From Rhodospirillales bacterium (GTDB taxonomy: Bacteria; Pseudomonadota; Alphaproteobacteria; ATCC43930; CGMCC-115725): 43,149 nt of DNA. The notes below the pieces were generated by a model. It was not told where the DNA came from and ran no database searches. It saw only the letters and a program-made list of their open reading frames with translations. This document shows, piece by piece, positions 7,847 to 16,290 of this stretch (positions within the stretch are counted from its first letter, which is position 1; every line of letters begins with the position of its first letter). The position numbers were made by a program, and so were the translations under genes. The DNA lies in assembly GCA_947473305.1 (NCBI GenBank), contig CANJCB010000034.1:1-43149 (forward strand). The letters run 5' to 3'.

Positions 7847-8542
7847 TTAGCGGGCCGCGAATTGGGTCTTGCCGAACATCACGTCGCGTTCCTTGTCGGT
7901 GATGGGGCCTTGGCGCTGCTTCTCCGACAGGACGGCGCAGCCCCTTTGCACGGCCGGCCGCGCCGACATGGCGTCGAACCAGCGTTTGACATGGGGATAG
8001 TCCTGCGGATCGACGTTGCGCCGCTCAGGGAACCGGAGCCAGGGATACATGATGATATCGGCGATGGAGTATTCGTCTCCCGCGAGCCATTCGGCTTCCG
8101 AGAGGCGCTTGTCGAGCACCCGGTGCAGCCGCTTCACCTCGTTCTGGTAACGCTCCAGGGCGTAGGGGATTTTTTCTGGCGCGTAATTGTTGAAATGGCC
8201 GAATTGTCCGAACATCGGGCCGACGCCGCTCATCTGGAACATCACCCATTCCAGGCAGATATAGCGTGCCGCGGGATCTTTGGGGATGAGCTTCCCGGCT
8301 TTCTCCCCCAGATAGATCAGGATCGCCCCCGATTCGAAGAGCCGGATCGGCTTGCCGCCCGGGCCGTCGGGATCGACGATCGCCGGGATGCGGTGGTTGG
8401 GGGTGATCGCCAGGAATTCGGGCTTGAACTGCTCGCCCGCCCCGATGTTCACGGGAACGAGCTTGTAGGGCAGTTCCAGCTCCTCCAAGGCGATATGGAG
8501 CTTATGGCCATTCGGGGTGGGCCAGGTCCAGGCTTCGATCAT
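7847..8542 (-). CDS. Glutathione S-transferase, YfcG/YghU (nu-class) type
   Basis: 231 residues from the ATG at 8542, which has GGAG at about -12 and aligns with the N-terminus I recall for YfcG-type enzymes. An in-frame GTG at 8587 would add 15 residues but has no ribosome-binding site. The thioredoxin-fold N-terminal domain carries the active-site TPNGHK motif and the cis-Pro/SNAIL-type IPAIVD and ESGAIL motifs. The helical C-terminal domain ends in the typical WFDAMSARPAVQRG. Members of this class act as disulfide-bond oxidoreductases or peroxidases using glutathione. The substrate is unknown. It is probably the first gene of a gst-slt unit. Confidence 0.9.
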   Translation of the reverse strand: MIEAWTWPTPNGHKLHIALEELELPYKLVPVNIGAGEQFKPEFLAITPNHRIPAIVDPDGPGGKPIRLFESGAILIYLGEKAGKLIPKDPAARYICLEWVMFQMSGVGPMFGQFGHFNNYAPEKIPYALERYQNEVKRLHRVLDKRLSEAEWLAGDEYSIADIIMYPWLRFPERRNVDPQDYPHVKRWFDAMSARPAVQRGCAVLSEKQRQGPITDKERDVMFGKTQFAAR

Positions 8543-8682
8543 CGCGAGCGTCTCCGGAGAAAGGGCCAAGGGTGGGGATTGAGACACCGAACGATGCGGC
8601 GCGCAATCGTCCTTTCCCCTTGGATCGTTGCTCCTCTATCGGAGAGAGGATACCCTGCGCCCCGCTGTCCCAAGGCTGAAAG

Positions 8683-9498
8683 ATGACCGACCAGATCCTG
8701 AATTTCGGCGTGACCGAAGCCTCCATCGCCCGCGATGAAACAGACGGTCATGCCGAAGAAGTCCGCCTGTCTGGCTTCACGGTCCTGGATAGCGGTCTTT
8801 CGCCGGTTGAGGTGACGCATTTACGGGACGGGATCGAGGCTGTCATCGCGCGTCAGACCGAGGAGGTGGGCGGGCACGACGTCATGGCCCGGCTCGACGA
8901 GGCCAATACCGGCCGTGCGATGCTCGCCTATGACGACAGGTTCATCGAGCTTGTCCGCAACGGTCCCCTCTTGGCGCTGATGGAGCGTCTGCTCGGTCGC
9001 TATTTCGTCCTGAACCAGCAAAACGCGATCGTTGTCCAACCTGACGATGTTCACCACCAGATCCGTTTCCACCGCGATCTGCCCTATCAGCATTTCGTTT
9101 CCAGCCGCCCTTTGGCGCTCAATGCCCTTTTCTGCGCGGATCCCTTCACCCTCGACAACGGCGCCACTTTCGTCATCCCCGGATCTCATAAGCACGAGCC
9201 TTTTCCGGACGAGGCTGTCGTGCGGCGGCTGCAGCGCCAGGTTACGGTTCCGGCGGGCGGCTTTCTGGTGCTCGACGCGATGACCTATCATCGTGCGGGG
9301 ATCAATCGGTCGGCTCATCCTCGCCGGGCCATCAATCACGTCTTCACGCTTCCCTTCATCCGGCAGCAGATCGATCTCCCGGCGTTGCTGAAGGGACGCT
9401 ACGCCGACGATCCGCTGCTCTCGCGCCTGTTCGGTTATGGATTGGAGGTGCCGGTGAGCGTCCGGGATTGGCGTCTCGCCCGCCTTAAGCGGCTGTGA
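8683..9498 (+). CDS. Phytanoyl-CoA dioxygenase-family Fe(II)/2-oxoglutarate oxygenase (first copy)
   Basis: 271 residues with the double-stranded beta-helix of the PhyH family. The iron-binding His and Asp are in FHRDLPYQHF, the distal His in AMTYHRAG, and a likely 2-oxoglutarate Arg lies in the following HPRRAIN stretch. DNGATFVIPGSHKHE is the usual family loop between them. The enzyme should hydroxylate or oxidise a small molecule or sugar, using O2 and 2-oxoglutarate. It opens the first plus-strand block of the glycan locus, and its stop overlaps the next start (GTGA). A second, divergent member lies at 18289. A glycan-related substrate is inferred from context only. Confidence 0.85.
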   Translation: MTDQILNFGVTEASIARDETDGHAEEVRLSGFTVLDSGLSPVEVTHLRDGIEAVIARQTEEVGGHDVMARLDEANTGRAMLAYDDRFIELVRNGPLLALMERLLGRYFVLNQQNAIVVQPDDVHHQIRFHRDLPYQHFVSSRPLALNALFCADPFTLDNGATFVIPGSHKHEPFPDEAVVRRLQRQVTVPAGGFLVLDAMTYHRAGINRSAHPRRAINHVFTLPFIRQQIDLPALLKGRYADDPLLSRLFGYGLEVPVSVRDWRLARLKRL

Positions 9499-10265
9499 AA
9501 AAGGTCCTGCCGCCCGGCACGATCCTGCAGCATCTTTATCTGAAAGAACGGTTGCGGCTGAGGCGGCCGGGCCGTTTTGTCGAGGTTGGTTGCGGCGATG
9601 GCGTCGTGTCCAGGCTTCTCCTCGAAGCCGGGTGGAAGGGGGTCGGATACGATCTCAATCCTGCTGCCTTGGACGTTGCGAGGGGGATCAATGCCGCTTT
9701 CCTCGCGCGCGGCGACTATGAAGTTCGTCGGGCCGACTGGCTGTCTGCGGACCTCGATGACCCGGCGGACCTCGTCATTTCCTGCCTCGTGGTCGAACAT
9801 CTGTCGGACGAAGAGGAGGCCTCGTTTTATAAGCGCGCTCGCGAGACGCTTGCTCCCGGCGGGGTTCTGATCCTCCTGGTGCCGGGGTCGCCCTCGGACT
9901 GGGGAATCGAGGATGAGATCGCCGGCCACTTAAGGCGATACGATCCTGCCACCATCGCGCAGCGGCTGGCTCCGGCGGGTCTTGCGGTGGCTCATTGGGC
10001 GGGATTGACCTTTCCTCTCTCCAATCTGCTCCTGCCCTTGGCGAATCGGTTGGTCGCGCGGACCGAAGCCGACCTGGCCGCCTTGCCGGAAAAAGAGCGA
10101 ACGATCAGATCGGGCCACCGGCGCGTGCCCTTTAAAACCTTCTTTCCTGCTGTGCTGGGTCTGATCCTGAATGAGCTGGTGCTCTATCCTTGGCATCTTC
10201 TGCAGAAGATGTTCCGGCGTCATCCGAGGGCTCAGATCCTATACGTGGAAAGCCGGGTCTCCTGA
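9495..10265 (+). CDS. SAM-dependent class I methyltransferase
   Basis: 256 residues starting at GTG 9495, which overlaps the previous stop by four bases. The SAM-binding motif I is VEVGCGDGVVSRLL (about residues 32-45), motif II is in GYDLNPAAL, and motif IV lies in LVISCLVVEHLSDEEEA. The C-terminus has an amphipathic/hydrophobic stretch (FPAVLGLILNELVLYPWHLL) that could associate with the membrane. Methyltransferases of this Methyltransf_11/23 type in glycan loci typically methylate sugar hydroxyls or polyprenyl-linked intermediates. Which acceptor is used here cannot be told. One of four methyltransferases in the locus. Confidence 0.85.
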   Translation: MKKVLPPGTILQHLYLKERLRLRRPGRFVEVGCGDGVVSRLLLEAGWKGVGYDLNPAALDVARGINAAFLARGDYEVRRADWLSADLDDPADLVISCLVVEHLSDEEEASFYKRARETLAPGGVLILLVPGSPSDWGIEDEIAGHLRRYDPATIAQRLAPAGLAVAHWAGLTFPLSNLLLPLANRLVARTEADLAALPEKERTIRSGHRRVPFKTFFPAVLGLILNELVLYPWHLLQKMFRRHPRAQILYVESRVS

Positions 10266-10351
10266 CCAGGGGCAGTTTCTTGCCACCCCTGCCTGAAACT
10301 GGTAATGCAGCCGCGAAGGAGCCGATCCTCGGCGCCGCTCGGATTTCCGAC

Positions 10352-11587
10352 ATGAGCGTGACGGAAGCAGAACGGAAGCAGCGCCATCCGGCCGTCGTCG
10401 TCGCGGCTATCGCCGTGGCATTGATGATGCCGGTCGCCGTGTTCGCGCCGCTCGGCGAAGCCCCTCTCTGTGCTTGTGCGGGGGTGGCATTCCTGATCAG
10501 GCTGCTGTCCGAAATGTCTCCCGCTGTCCTGGCCCGGCGTCTCCGGCAGGATCCGCTGGTGTTGCTGTTCGCGGCTTTGCTGTTCTTCGCGGCCTTGTCC
10601 TGTTCGTGGTCGCCGGGAGGCCTGCAGAGCCTCAGGCCCATGCTCGAGGTAGCGGGCATGACCCTCGCCGGCATCGTCTCTCTCGCGGCGGCGCAATCTC
10701 TCAATGCGTCCGAGCGCGGGCTGATCCTCACGGCGTTGATCGCCGGTTTGGTGGTTGGCGGCGGGTTGATGGCTTTCGAACTCGGTTTTGATGGGCCGAT
10801 CAGCAGAGTTCTCCGACGGAACGATCTGCATCATTTCTACACCCCCGCCCGCTTCAAACGGGGAATGACGGTGCTTGCCATCCTGATCTGGCCCGCCGCT
10901 TATTATTTCAGGGCAAGACGCGGGGTGCTCGCGGGGGCTGCGGTGATTGCCTGCGCTTCCGCTGTGATCCTGATATCGACGAGCCGGACGTCCATCCTCG
11001 GGCTGGTTGTCGCGCTGGCGATAGGGGCACTGTCCTTCCTTCGCTTTCGGGCGCTATTCAAGACCGTCCTTTGGCTCGCCGTAGCCGGGATTTTGCTGGC
11101 GCCTGCCGCAGCCGGCACGCTCTGGGGCTATCTTCAAGCCAAGGGCATCTTCACGACGCCTCTCGAGAAATACGAATTGGGCCGTCTCGGTATCTGGGAC
11201 TATGCGACCGAACTGTTCCTGCGGAGCCCGATCGTCGGTTGGGGAATGGATGCATCGCGCTATCTTCCGCCCGACCCGCTTAACCCGCGTTACCGACATC
11301 TCGAACTCCATCCTCACAACGCGACGCTGCAGATCGCGCTGGAACTGGGGATACCGGGCCTGATCATCGTGTTCTGGGGGCTTTTTATCGTGATGCGGCG
11401 CGCGCTGAACTTCCGCGGGGCGCGGAAAGCATCCGCCGTTACGATGCTCGTTTCGATTCTTCTGGTCTGCTCGCTGGGCTATGGGGTTTGGCAGGTCTGG
11501 TGGCAAGCGGCCGCCTGGCTGGCTGTCACGCTGCTGGTAATCGCCTGGAGAGACGGGGACGAGACGGCGAAGACGCATGTCTCTTAA
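10352..11587 (+). CDS. O-antigen ligase/polymerase (Wzy/WaaL-type) membrane protein
   Basis: About 411 residues with ten or more transmembrane segments. The Wzy_C/O-antigen ligase signature is present: RLGIWDYATELFLRSPIVGWG followed by HPHNATLQIALELGIPGLI, which includes the large periplasmic loop His. These proteins join lipid-linked glycan units or transfer glycan onto lipid A-core at the periplasmic face. The reading frame is open back to 10190, but that would overlap the previous gene by 76 bases. I use the ATG at 10352, which gives a short charged N-terminus before the first membrane segment; a TTG near 10280 is an alternative. The end overlaps the next start by 11 bases. Confidence 0.85.
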   Translation: MSVTEAERKQRHPAVVVAAIAVALMMPVAVFAPLGEAPLCACAGVAFLIRLLSEMSPAVLARRLRQDPLVLLFAALLFFAALSCSWSPGGLQSLRPMLEVAGMTLAGIVSLAAAQSLNASERGLILTALIAGLVVGGGLMAFELGFDGPISRVLRRNDLHHFYTPARFKRGMTVLAILIWPAAYYFRARRGVLAGAAVIACASAVILISTSRTSILGLVVALAIGALSFLRFRALFKTVLWLAVAGILLAPAAAGTLWGYLQAKGIFTTPLEKYELGRLGIWDYATELFLRSPIVGWGMDASRYLPPDPLNPRYRHLELHPHNATLQIALELGIPGLIIVFWGLFIVMRRALNFRGARKASAVTMLVSILLVCSLGYGVWQVWWQAAAWLAVTLLVIAWRDGDETAKTHVS

Positions 11588-13181
11588 ATCCTTCTGGGAC
11601 GCCATCGCGCGGCGGGCCTATGTGGCGGTCCCTTTTGGCTGCCTCGTTTATTATCTGCTCTATTTCAACTATGGGATCGTTCTCGACGACGAAGGCTTTC
11701 TAATCTGGAACGCGTCGTCCATTTGGCACGGGCAATGGCCGGTGTCGGATTTCATCTCCTATCAACCCGCCATGTATTTCCTGCTCGCGGGTTTCTTCCG
11801 GCTGTTTGGCGAGACGCTGCTGGTCGAACGGATCTTCCTGATCCTTCATATCCTTGTCTGTGTCGTTTGCTTGATCTGGTGCGGCAAGCGCCTGTTGCCT
11901 GCGCGCTATGCGCTGATCCCGGCCCTGCTCTTCGCTTTCGCGCCGGGCCCTTGGTATAAGATCTTCTTTATCTTTCATCTGCTTCTGGTTCTCGTTGCAG
12001 CTCTTCGCTGCGCGGAGCGCCCGGACGCGCGCCGATCCTTCTGGTTCGCGCTCGCCATCGGTTTCGCAGCGACCAGCCGAGCCGAGGCGGTTTTGCTCTC
12101 GGTCACGCTCTTTGTGGCAACCCAGGGCCTCGATGGCTTGGCGCGGGTCTGGCGGGGAGGACGAGAGGCCATCCTCCCGACCTTGGAACGCATTGCGGTC
12201 AATAGCCTGGCGGGAATGCTCGGTTTCTGCTTGCCCCTCGCCGTCCTGGGCGCGGTTTACGGGATCGCAGGCAAACTCGACGCTTTCATCGCCAACACTC
12301 GGCTTTATGCGAGCGTTTCCTACCAATTCAGCATCGATTTGCTGGGACGCGCCCAGATTTTCAAGCCCGCGAGTTTGCTCGCTTCGCCGTCGTTGGAGCA
12401 GTGGTTCTTCGCGCTGGGATTGCTCGGCGCCTTGGCCTTACTGGCGGTAAATCTCCCGCGCCTCGGTCTCAGGAATGAGGCTGCTGCTCTTCGCGCGCGG
12501 CAAAAGGCGCTGGTTGGCGGCCTGGGGCTCGCCTCGATGAGCTATGCGTTCTTTTTCGTTTGGGATGCCAGGATGCTGTCGAGCTTCGCCATCGTCTATC
12601 TCGCGACGATCGTGACGCTTGCGGATGGGGCTGCGTGGTTCAGCCGCCGTGGATGGCAGCGTGGCACGACCTGGACGGTTCCAATCGGCGCGCTCGTCTT
12701 GCTGGCCTTCATCGGGGTTTTCTGTCGAATCGCGGTTTATTCCGGGTCGATCTCGGCGATCCTTCCCGCCTCGGTGCGGATCGATCATCCCTTTCTGAAG
12801 GGGGCATGGATCTACGATTTCCAGGCCCGGGACATCGAGGGCTTGATGGAGGTTGCGAGCGCGCACCCCGGGGCGACGATCGTGCCGATGTCGGAAGCAA
12901 CCACCATGGGCTATCTCTCGGGGCTCCGGAATCCGACCTACATTCGGCTTTTTACCGGCGAACTCTCGCCATCCGGCGCGCAGGCCGCGGCGATAGCCAC
13001 CTTCGAGCAGGAAAAAATAGACTACTTCGTGGCCCGCAGCGGCCAATTCATACCCGGTGGCGCGGCAGCCTCCGACCTCGGACGTTATGCCCCCGAGGTG
13101 AAGGCCTATCTTCTTACCCACTACGACGTGAAGAGACTTGGTGAGCGCTACGTATTGCTCGTGCGCCGCTCCCCTTCCTGA
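11577..13181 (+). CDS. GT-C fold membrane glycosyltransferase (GT39/ArnT-like)
   Basis: 534 residues with about ten to twelve membrane segments and a soluble C-terminal domain. The first periplasmic loop has the acidic pair DDEGF (near residue 37), the position of the catalytic Asp-Glu in polyprenyl-phosphate-dependent GT-C enzymes such as ArnT and PMT. A YQPAMYFLLAGFFRLFGE segment follows, as in GT39 relatives. It would use a lipid-linked sugar, plausibly that made by the GT2 enzyme at 19995, to decorate an acceptor at the outer face of the inner membrane. It overlaps the upstream gene by 11 bases and converges with the next gene, the 3' ends overlapping by 34 bases. Confidence 0.8.
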   Translation: MSLKSFWDAIARRAYVAVPFGCLVYYLLYFNYGIVLDDEGFLIWNASSIWHGQWPVSDFISYQPAMYFLLAGFFRLFGETLLVERIFLILHILVCVVCLIWCGKRLLPARYALIPALLFAFAPGPWYKIFFIFHLLLVLVAALRCAERPDARRSFWFALAIGFAATSRAEAVLLSVTLFVATQGLDGLARVWRGGREAILPTLERIAVNSLAGMLGFCLPLAVLGAVYGIAGKLDAFIANTRLYASVSYQFSIDLLGRAQIFKPASLLASPSLEQWFFALGLLGALALLAVNLPRLGLRNEAAALRARQKALVGGLGLASMSYAFFFVWDARMLSSFAIVYLATIVTLADGAAWFSRRGWQRGTTWTVPIGALVLLAFIGVFCRIAVYSGSISAILPASVRIDHPFLKGAWIYDFQARDIEGLMEVASAHPGATIVPMSEATTMGYLSGLRNPTYIRLFTGELSPSGAQAAAIATFEQEKIDYFVARSGQFIPGGAAASDLGRYAPEVKAYLLTHYDVKRLGERYVLLVRRSPS

Positions 13182-13801
13182 AGGCTGGGCCGGCACTCTA
13201 GGATGCAGTGGGTATAGGGAATACGCAGCAAGTCTTGCCGCATATGGGCGCTTACCGACGGAAATATGGCGCCAGCAAGCCCGGCATAGGCCTCTATAGT
13301 TCTGACATGGAGACCGCGATCCCTGTCGATGAGATATCGTGCGATCACCGATTGGCCACTGACATAGGCAGGATCGATTGTCACCATTCGACCTTGTGGC
13401 TTCAGAAGACGCGCCGCACTTCGATGAACTTCTCGAGCCTGCTCATTGTCGAGATGATGGATGAGGCCCGCCGCGATCACGATGTCGAACGATCCCGGTT
13501 CTTCCAGGGCGAACTGGGTGACGTCGCCGACGATGAAACGCCCTCGCCCTCGAAACCGCATAAGCGCCGCATCAATATAGGCAGCGCTATGGTCTATGCC
13601 GGTATAGTCAGCATCGATCATTTCCGCGAAATAGTCAGCCGGTCCGCATCCCAGATCCAGAATTCTGGCTTCAGGATAGGGGCGGATATACTCATCGATG
13701 ACCCGTTTGCGGCCTGCCTTGGCCCCTGTCAGATCTTGGAAGAGCCGATAGATTGCCGGGAAACTGAGCAGGCTATGAAGGCCGTCGGTAGATTCACCCA
13801 T
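13148..13801 (-). CDS. SAM-dependent class I methyltransferase
   Basis: 217 residues. SAM motif I is ARILDLGCGPADYF (about residues 44-57), with YTGIDHSAAYI and FDIVIAAGLIHHL as the following motifs. The last part resembles Methyltransf_11/25 proteins. It is the last gene of the minus-strand block and its ATG overlaps the stop of the upstream methyltransferase by eight bases, implying translational coupling. Its 3' end overlaps the convergent glycosyltransferase gene. The substrate is unknown; methylation of a sugar or lipid-linked sugar is likely from context. Confidence 0.85.
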   Translation of the reverse strand: MGESTDGLHSLLSFPAIYRLFQDLTGAKAGRKRVIDEYIRPYPEARILDLGCGPADYFAEMIDADYTGIDHSAAYIDAALMRFRGRGRFIVGDVTQFALEEPGSFDIVIAAGLIHHLDNEQAREVHRSAARLLKPQGRMVTIDPAYVSGQSVIARYLIDRDRGLHVRTIEAYAGLAGAIFPSVSAHMRQDLLRIPYTHCILECRPSLQEGERRTSNT

Positions 13802-14666
13802 GAGGGTTTCGCATGATCGCGATCATCGGTGTCGAGAGCCACGGTGGCAACGCGTCCATCATGCGCAGAAGGCCCGATCGGCGGAGGCCCGCTCCGGCCC
13901 ATCTCACGGCCCTTCCATGGCGTTCGGAAAAGACCGGATCATAAGCCAAGCGGCGGAACACGCCTGAGAGAAGTCCCGGCACGAAAGAAATGGCAAGCCG
14001 ATTTCGCTTCGCCGCGCGCTTCGCATCGCCGTAGGTCACAAAATTGAGCGAGCGCCAGACCGCCGAATTCCGCAAGGACGAAGGCAGGAGGGTAGCGGTC
14101 GCCGCAGGAAGGAATGGCAAAAGCGGGATCGATAAATGCGGCTCGTAGGGAATCCAATAATTTGGGCAAGAATGGATCATAAGCCCGCCGGGCTTGAGGA
14201 CGCGCGTCATCGCGTCGATAGCTTCGTGAAAATCCGGTACGTGCTCCAGCACATTCACTGAAAAGATGAAGTCGAAGCTGCCATCCTGGGCGGGGTCGAG
14301 GTCTTGCACGCCCCTTTCGATGCGGGGCAGCGTCACGCCCGTTCTGGATGCTATTTCCTCAGTTGCGATTCTGAAAAGCTCGAAACCTTCTGCATAGGGC
14401 TCAAGCGCACAGATGTCGTAGCCGGCTTGCTTCAGATAGAGACTGACGATGCCAAAGCCGGCGCCCACTTCCAGGATGCGTTGACCCGGGACGAGGCCGC
14501 GCCTTGCGACGTCAAGGCCTATAGCACCCTCGGCCAAGTGAGCCGTGACAATGGCCCTCACCCGTTCTTCGGGCTCGCCGCTCCGTCGGACGATCTCCGC
14601 GATGAGAGACTCCGACCGCAGTGACGCACAGAAGCCTTCCCAGTCTTCCATCCCCAAGGGTGTCAA
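13794..14666 (-). CDS. SAM-dependent class I methyltransferase
   Basis: About 290 residues. SAM motif I is QRILEVGAGFGIVSLYLKQAG (near 63-83), with ICALEPYAEG and FDFIFSVNVLEHVPDF typical of Methyltransf_11/12 proteins. The C-terminal half (SLRNSAVWRSLNFVTYGDAKR) resembles methyltransferases in lipopolysaccharide loci. Start TTG 14666 sits on the stop of the aminotransferase gene (TTGA overlap), and an ATG at 14651 is a plausible alternative. The translational coupling with the aminotransferase suggests that the two act on the same sugar, perhaps methylating the amino sugar it makes. Confidence 0.83.
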   Translation of the reverse strand: MTPLGMEDWEGFCASLRSESLIAEIVRRSGEPEERVRAIVTAHLAEGAIGLDVARRGLVPGQRILEVGAGFGIVSLYLKQAGYDICALEPYAEGFELFRIATEEIASRTGVTLPRIERGVQDLDPAQDGSFDFIFSVNVLEHVPDFHEAIDAMTRVLKPGGLMIHSCPNYWIPYEPHLSIPLLPFLPAATATLLPSSLRNSAVWRSLNFVTYGDAKRAAKRNRLAISFVPGLLSGVFRRLAYDPVFSERHGRAVRWAGAGLRRSGLLRMMDALPPWLSTPMIAIMRNPHG

Positions 14667-15787
14667 AGACTGTGCACCGCTTCGATAACGCGATGCTGTT
14701 CTTCTGTCGTCATACCCGGATAGAGCGGCAGCCGAAGCAGCCTGCTCGCGAGATCGTCGGTCATCACCAGATCACCCGCCGCCCGCCCATATTTGCGTCC
14801 GGCAGGTGACGAGTGGAGCGGCACATAGTGGAAGACGGCGTTGATGTCGCGTTCGGCGAGCGCCTGGAGCGCCTGGGTCCGCTGCGCCGCGTTTGGCATC
14901 AAAAGGTAATAGAGGTGGCCATTGTGAAGCGTTTCCGAAGGAACCACCGGGCGACGGACTCGGTCTTTTTTCTCCAGATCCGCGAAGGCCTCGTGGTAGC
15001 GGGTCCAGATCTCGCGACGCCAATCGGTGAGCGCATCGGCCTGTTCCAATTGCGCCCAGAGAAAGGCCGCGACGATTTCGCTCGGCAGGTAGGAGGATCC
15101 GATATCGACCCAGGTGTATTTATCGACTTCGCCGCGCCTGAACTGCGTGCGGTTGGTGCCTTTCTCGCGGATCACCTCGGCCCTATGCGCGAAGGCTTCG
15201 TCGTTGACGACAAGAGCTCCCCCTTCGCCAGCTATGACGTTCTTGGTCTCGTGGAAGCTGATCGCGGAAAGTTGGCCGAAGGTTCCGAGTGGACGGCCCT
15301 GATAGCTGGAGAGGAGCCCTTGGGCCGCATCCTCGATAACGACGAGCTTGCGATGGTTGGCGATCTCCATGATCCGGTCCATATCGCAGCCCACCCCGGC
15401 GTAGTGGACTGGCGCGATCGCCTTGGTACGGGACGTGATCGCGGCCTCGATGAGGTTTTCGTCGAGATTGAGGGTGTCGTTCCTGATGTCAACGAAGACC
15501 GGCACCGCACCTCGCAGAACGAAGGCATTGGCAGTGCTGACGAAGGTATAGGACGGCATGATAACCTCGTCCCCGGGACCCACATCCGCGAGGATTGCCG
15601 CCATTTCTAGTGCCGCTGTACAGGAATGCGTCAGAAGCGCCGTCCCGCAACCCAGCCTTTGCCGGATCCATTCATGGCAGCGTTTGGTGAAGGGACCATC
15701 GCCGGAAAGGTGATGATTGGCGATCGCCTCTCGAACGTAGTCGAGTTCGACGCCGGTCACATAAGGTCGATTGAAGGGAACATGCAT
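14663..15787 (-). CDS. wecE: Sugar-nucleotide aminotransferase, DegT/DnrJ family (WecE/RffA-like)
   Basis: 374 residues, colinear with E. coli WecE (dTDP-4-dehydro-6-deoxyglucose transaminase) as I remember it. Close matches include GDEVIMPSYTFVSTANAFVL, APVHYAGVGCDMD, REKGTNRTQF and VFHYVPLHSSPAG. The PLP lysine is Lys182 in SFHETKN and the PLP ring Asp lies in IEDAAQG. The product would be a dTDP-4-amino-4,6-dideoxyhexose such as dTDP-Fuc4N. No dTDP-glucose synthase or dehydratase (RmlA/RmlB) is in the window, so the substrate must come from elsewhere. It starts eight bases after the ArnE-like gene and overlaps the following methyltransferase. Confidence 0.9.
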   Translation of the reverse strand: MHVPFNRPYVTGVELDYVREAIANHHLSGDGPFTKRCHEWIRQRLGCGTALLTHSCTAALEMAAILADVGPGDEVIMPSYTFVSTANAFVLRGAVPVFVDIRNDTLNLDENLIEAAITSRTKAIAPVHYAGVGCDMDRIMEIANHRKLVVIEDAAQGLLSSYQGRPLGTFGQLSAISFHETKNVIAGEGGALVVNDEAFAHRAEVIREKGTNRTQFRRGEVDKYTWVDIGSSYLPSEIVAAFLWAQLEQADALTDWRREIWTRYHEAFADLEKKDRVRRPVVPSETLHNGHLYYLLMPNAAQRTQALQALAERDINAVFHYVPLHSSPAGRKYGRAAGDLVMTDDLASRLLRLPLYPGMTTEEQHRVIEAVHSL

Positions 15788-15795
15788 GGCTAGGG

Positions 15796-16170
15796 TCAGG
15801 CCGAATTAGCGACGATGAGGCCGAGCATGATAATGCCTGTGCCGATCCAGCGTTGCATCGATACCTGCTCGCCCAGCCAGATACCGCTCATGAGCAGGAC
15901 GAGCACGAAGGTAAGGCTCATGAATGGATAGGCGAGGTTGAGGGGCAAGCGGGTCATGGCTGCGATCCAGAGGAACCCGGCGACAAAGGCCGCAAAGATA
16001 CCACTTAGTACCCAGGGATCGAAAGCAACTCGCAGCAGGAAAAAGAATTTTTCACCGACGGCGCCGTCGAAGGACCCTGCCTGCACGACCCGCTGCTTGA
16101 TGATGATTTGGCCATAGGAGGTCAGCACTATGGTTCCGAGCACGGCAAGCCATGCGGCTATCTTGCTCAA
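15796..16170 (-). CDS. EamA/SMR-like small membrane transporter (ArnE-like)
   Basis: 124 residues with four membrane segments, the size of one EamA repeat or of ArnE/ArnF. Start is TTG 16170 (LSKIAAWLAVL...), in a region with GGGGGA and AGGAG upstream; there is no in-frame ATG. Conserved features include a TSYGQIIIK stretch in helix 1 and LNLAYPFMSLTFVLVLLMSGIWLGEQ in helices 3-4, as in ArnE/ArnF, which flip undecaprenyl-phosphate-aminoarabinose. Only one subunit is present, so it may homodimerise. It is the first gene of a block with a WecE-like aminotransferase, so flipping of a lipid-linked amino sugar is a fair inference. Confidence 0.8.
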   Translation of the reverse strand: MSKIAAWLAVLGTIVLTSYGQIIIKQRVVQAGSFDGAVGEKFFFLLRVAFDPWVLSGIFAAFVAGFLWIAAMTRLPLNLAYPFMSLTFVLVLLMSGIWLGEQVSMQRWIGTGIIMLGLIVANSA

Positions 16171-16290
16171 AGCTAATCCCCCATTCTCCTGGACAATGTC
16201 CGCCGTCCTAATGTAACGGGGGGGAAGCGTCAATAGAGGCTGCCCGTGCTGGCGTCCAAGGGCGCGTGCCGGGATTGCCGCGAAGGGTTC
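16171..16290. promoter_or_regulatory. Divergent promoter region in the middle of the glycan locus
   Basis: The 120 bases separate the ArnE-like gene (minus) from the WbqC-like gene (plus) and must drive both blocks. I see no clear operator. The TTG and ATG starts on its two sides set its limits. Confidence 0.4.

Noticed and set aside
16246-16290. Upstream start for the WbqC-like gene
   Set aside because: It adds 15 residues without family similarity and has no ribosome-binding site.
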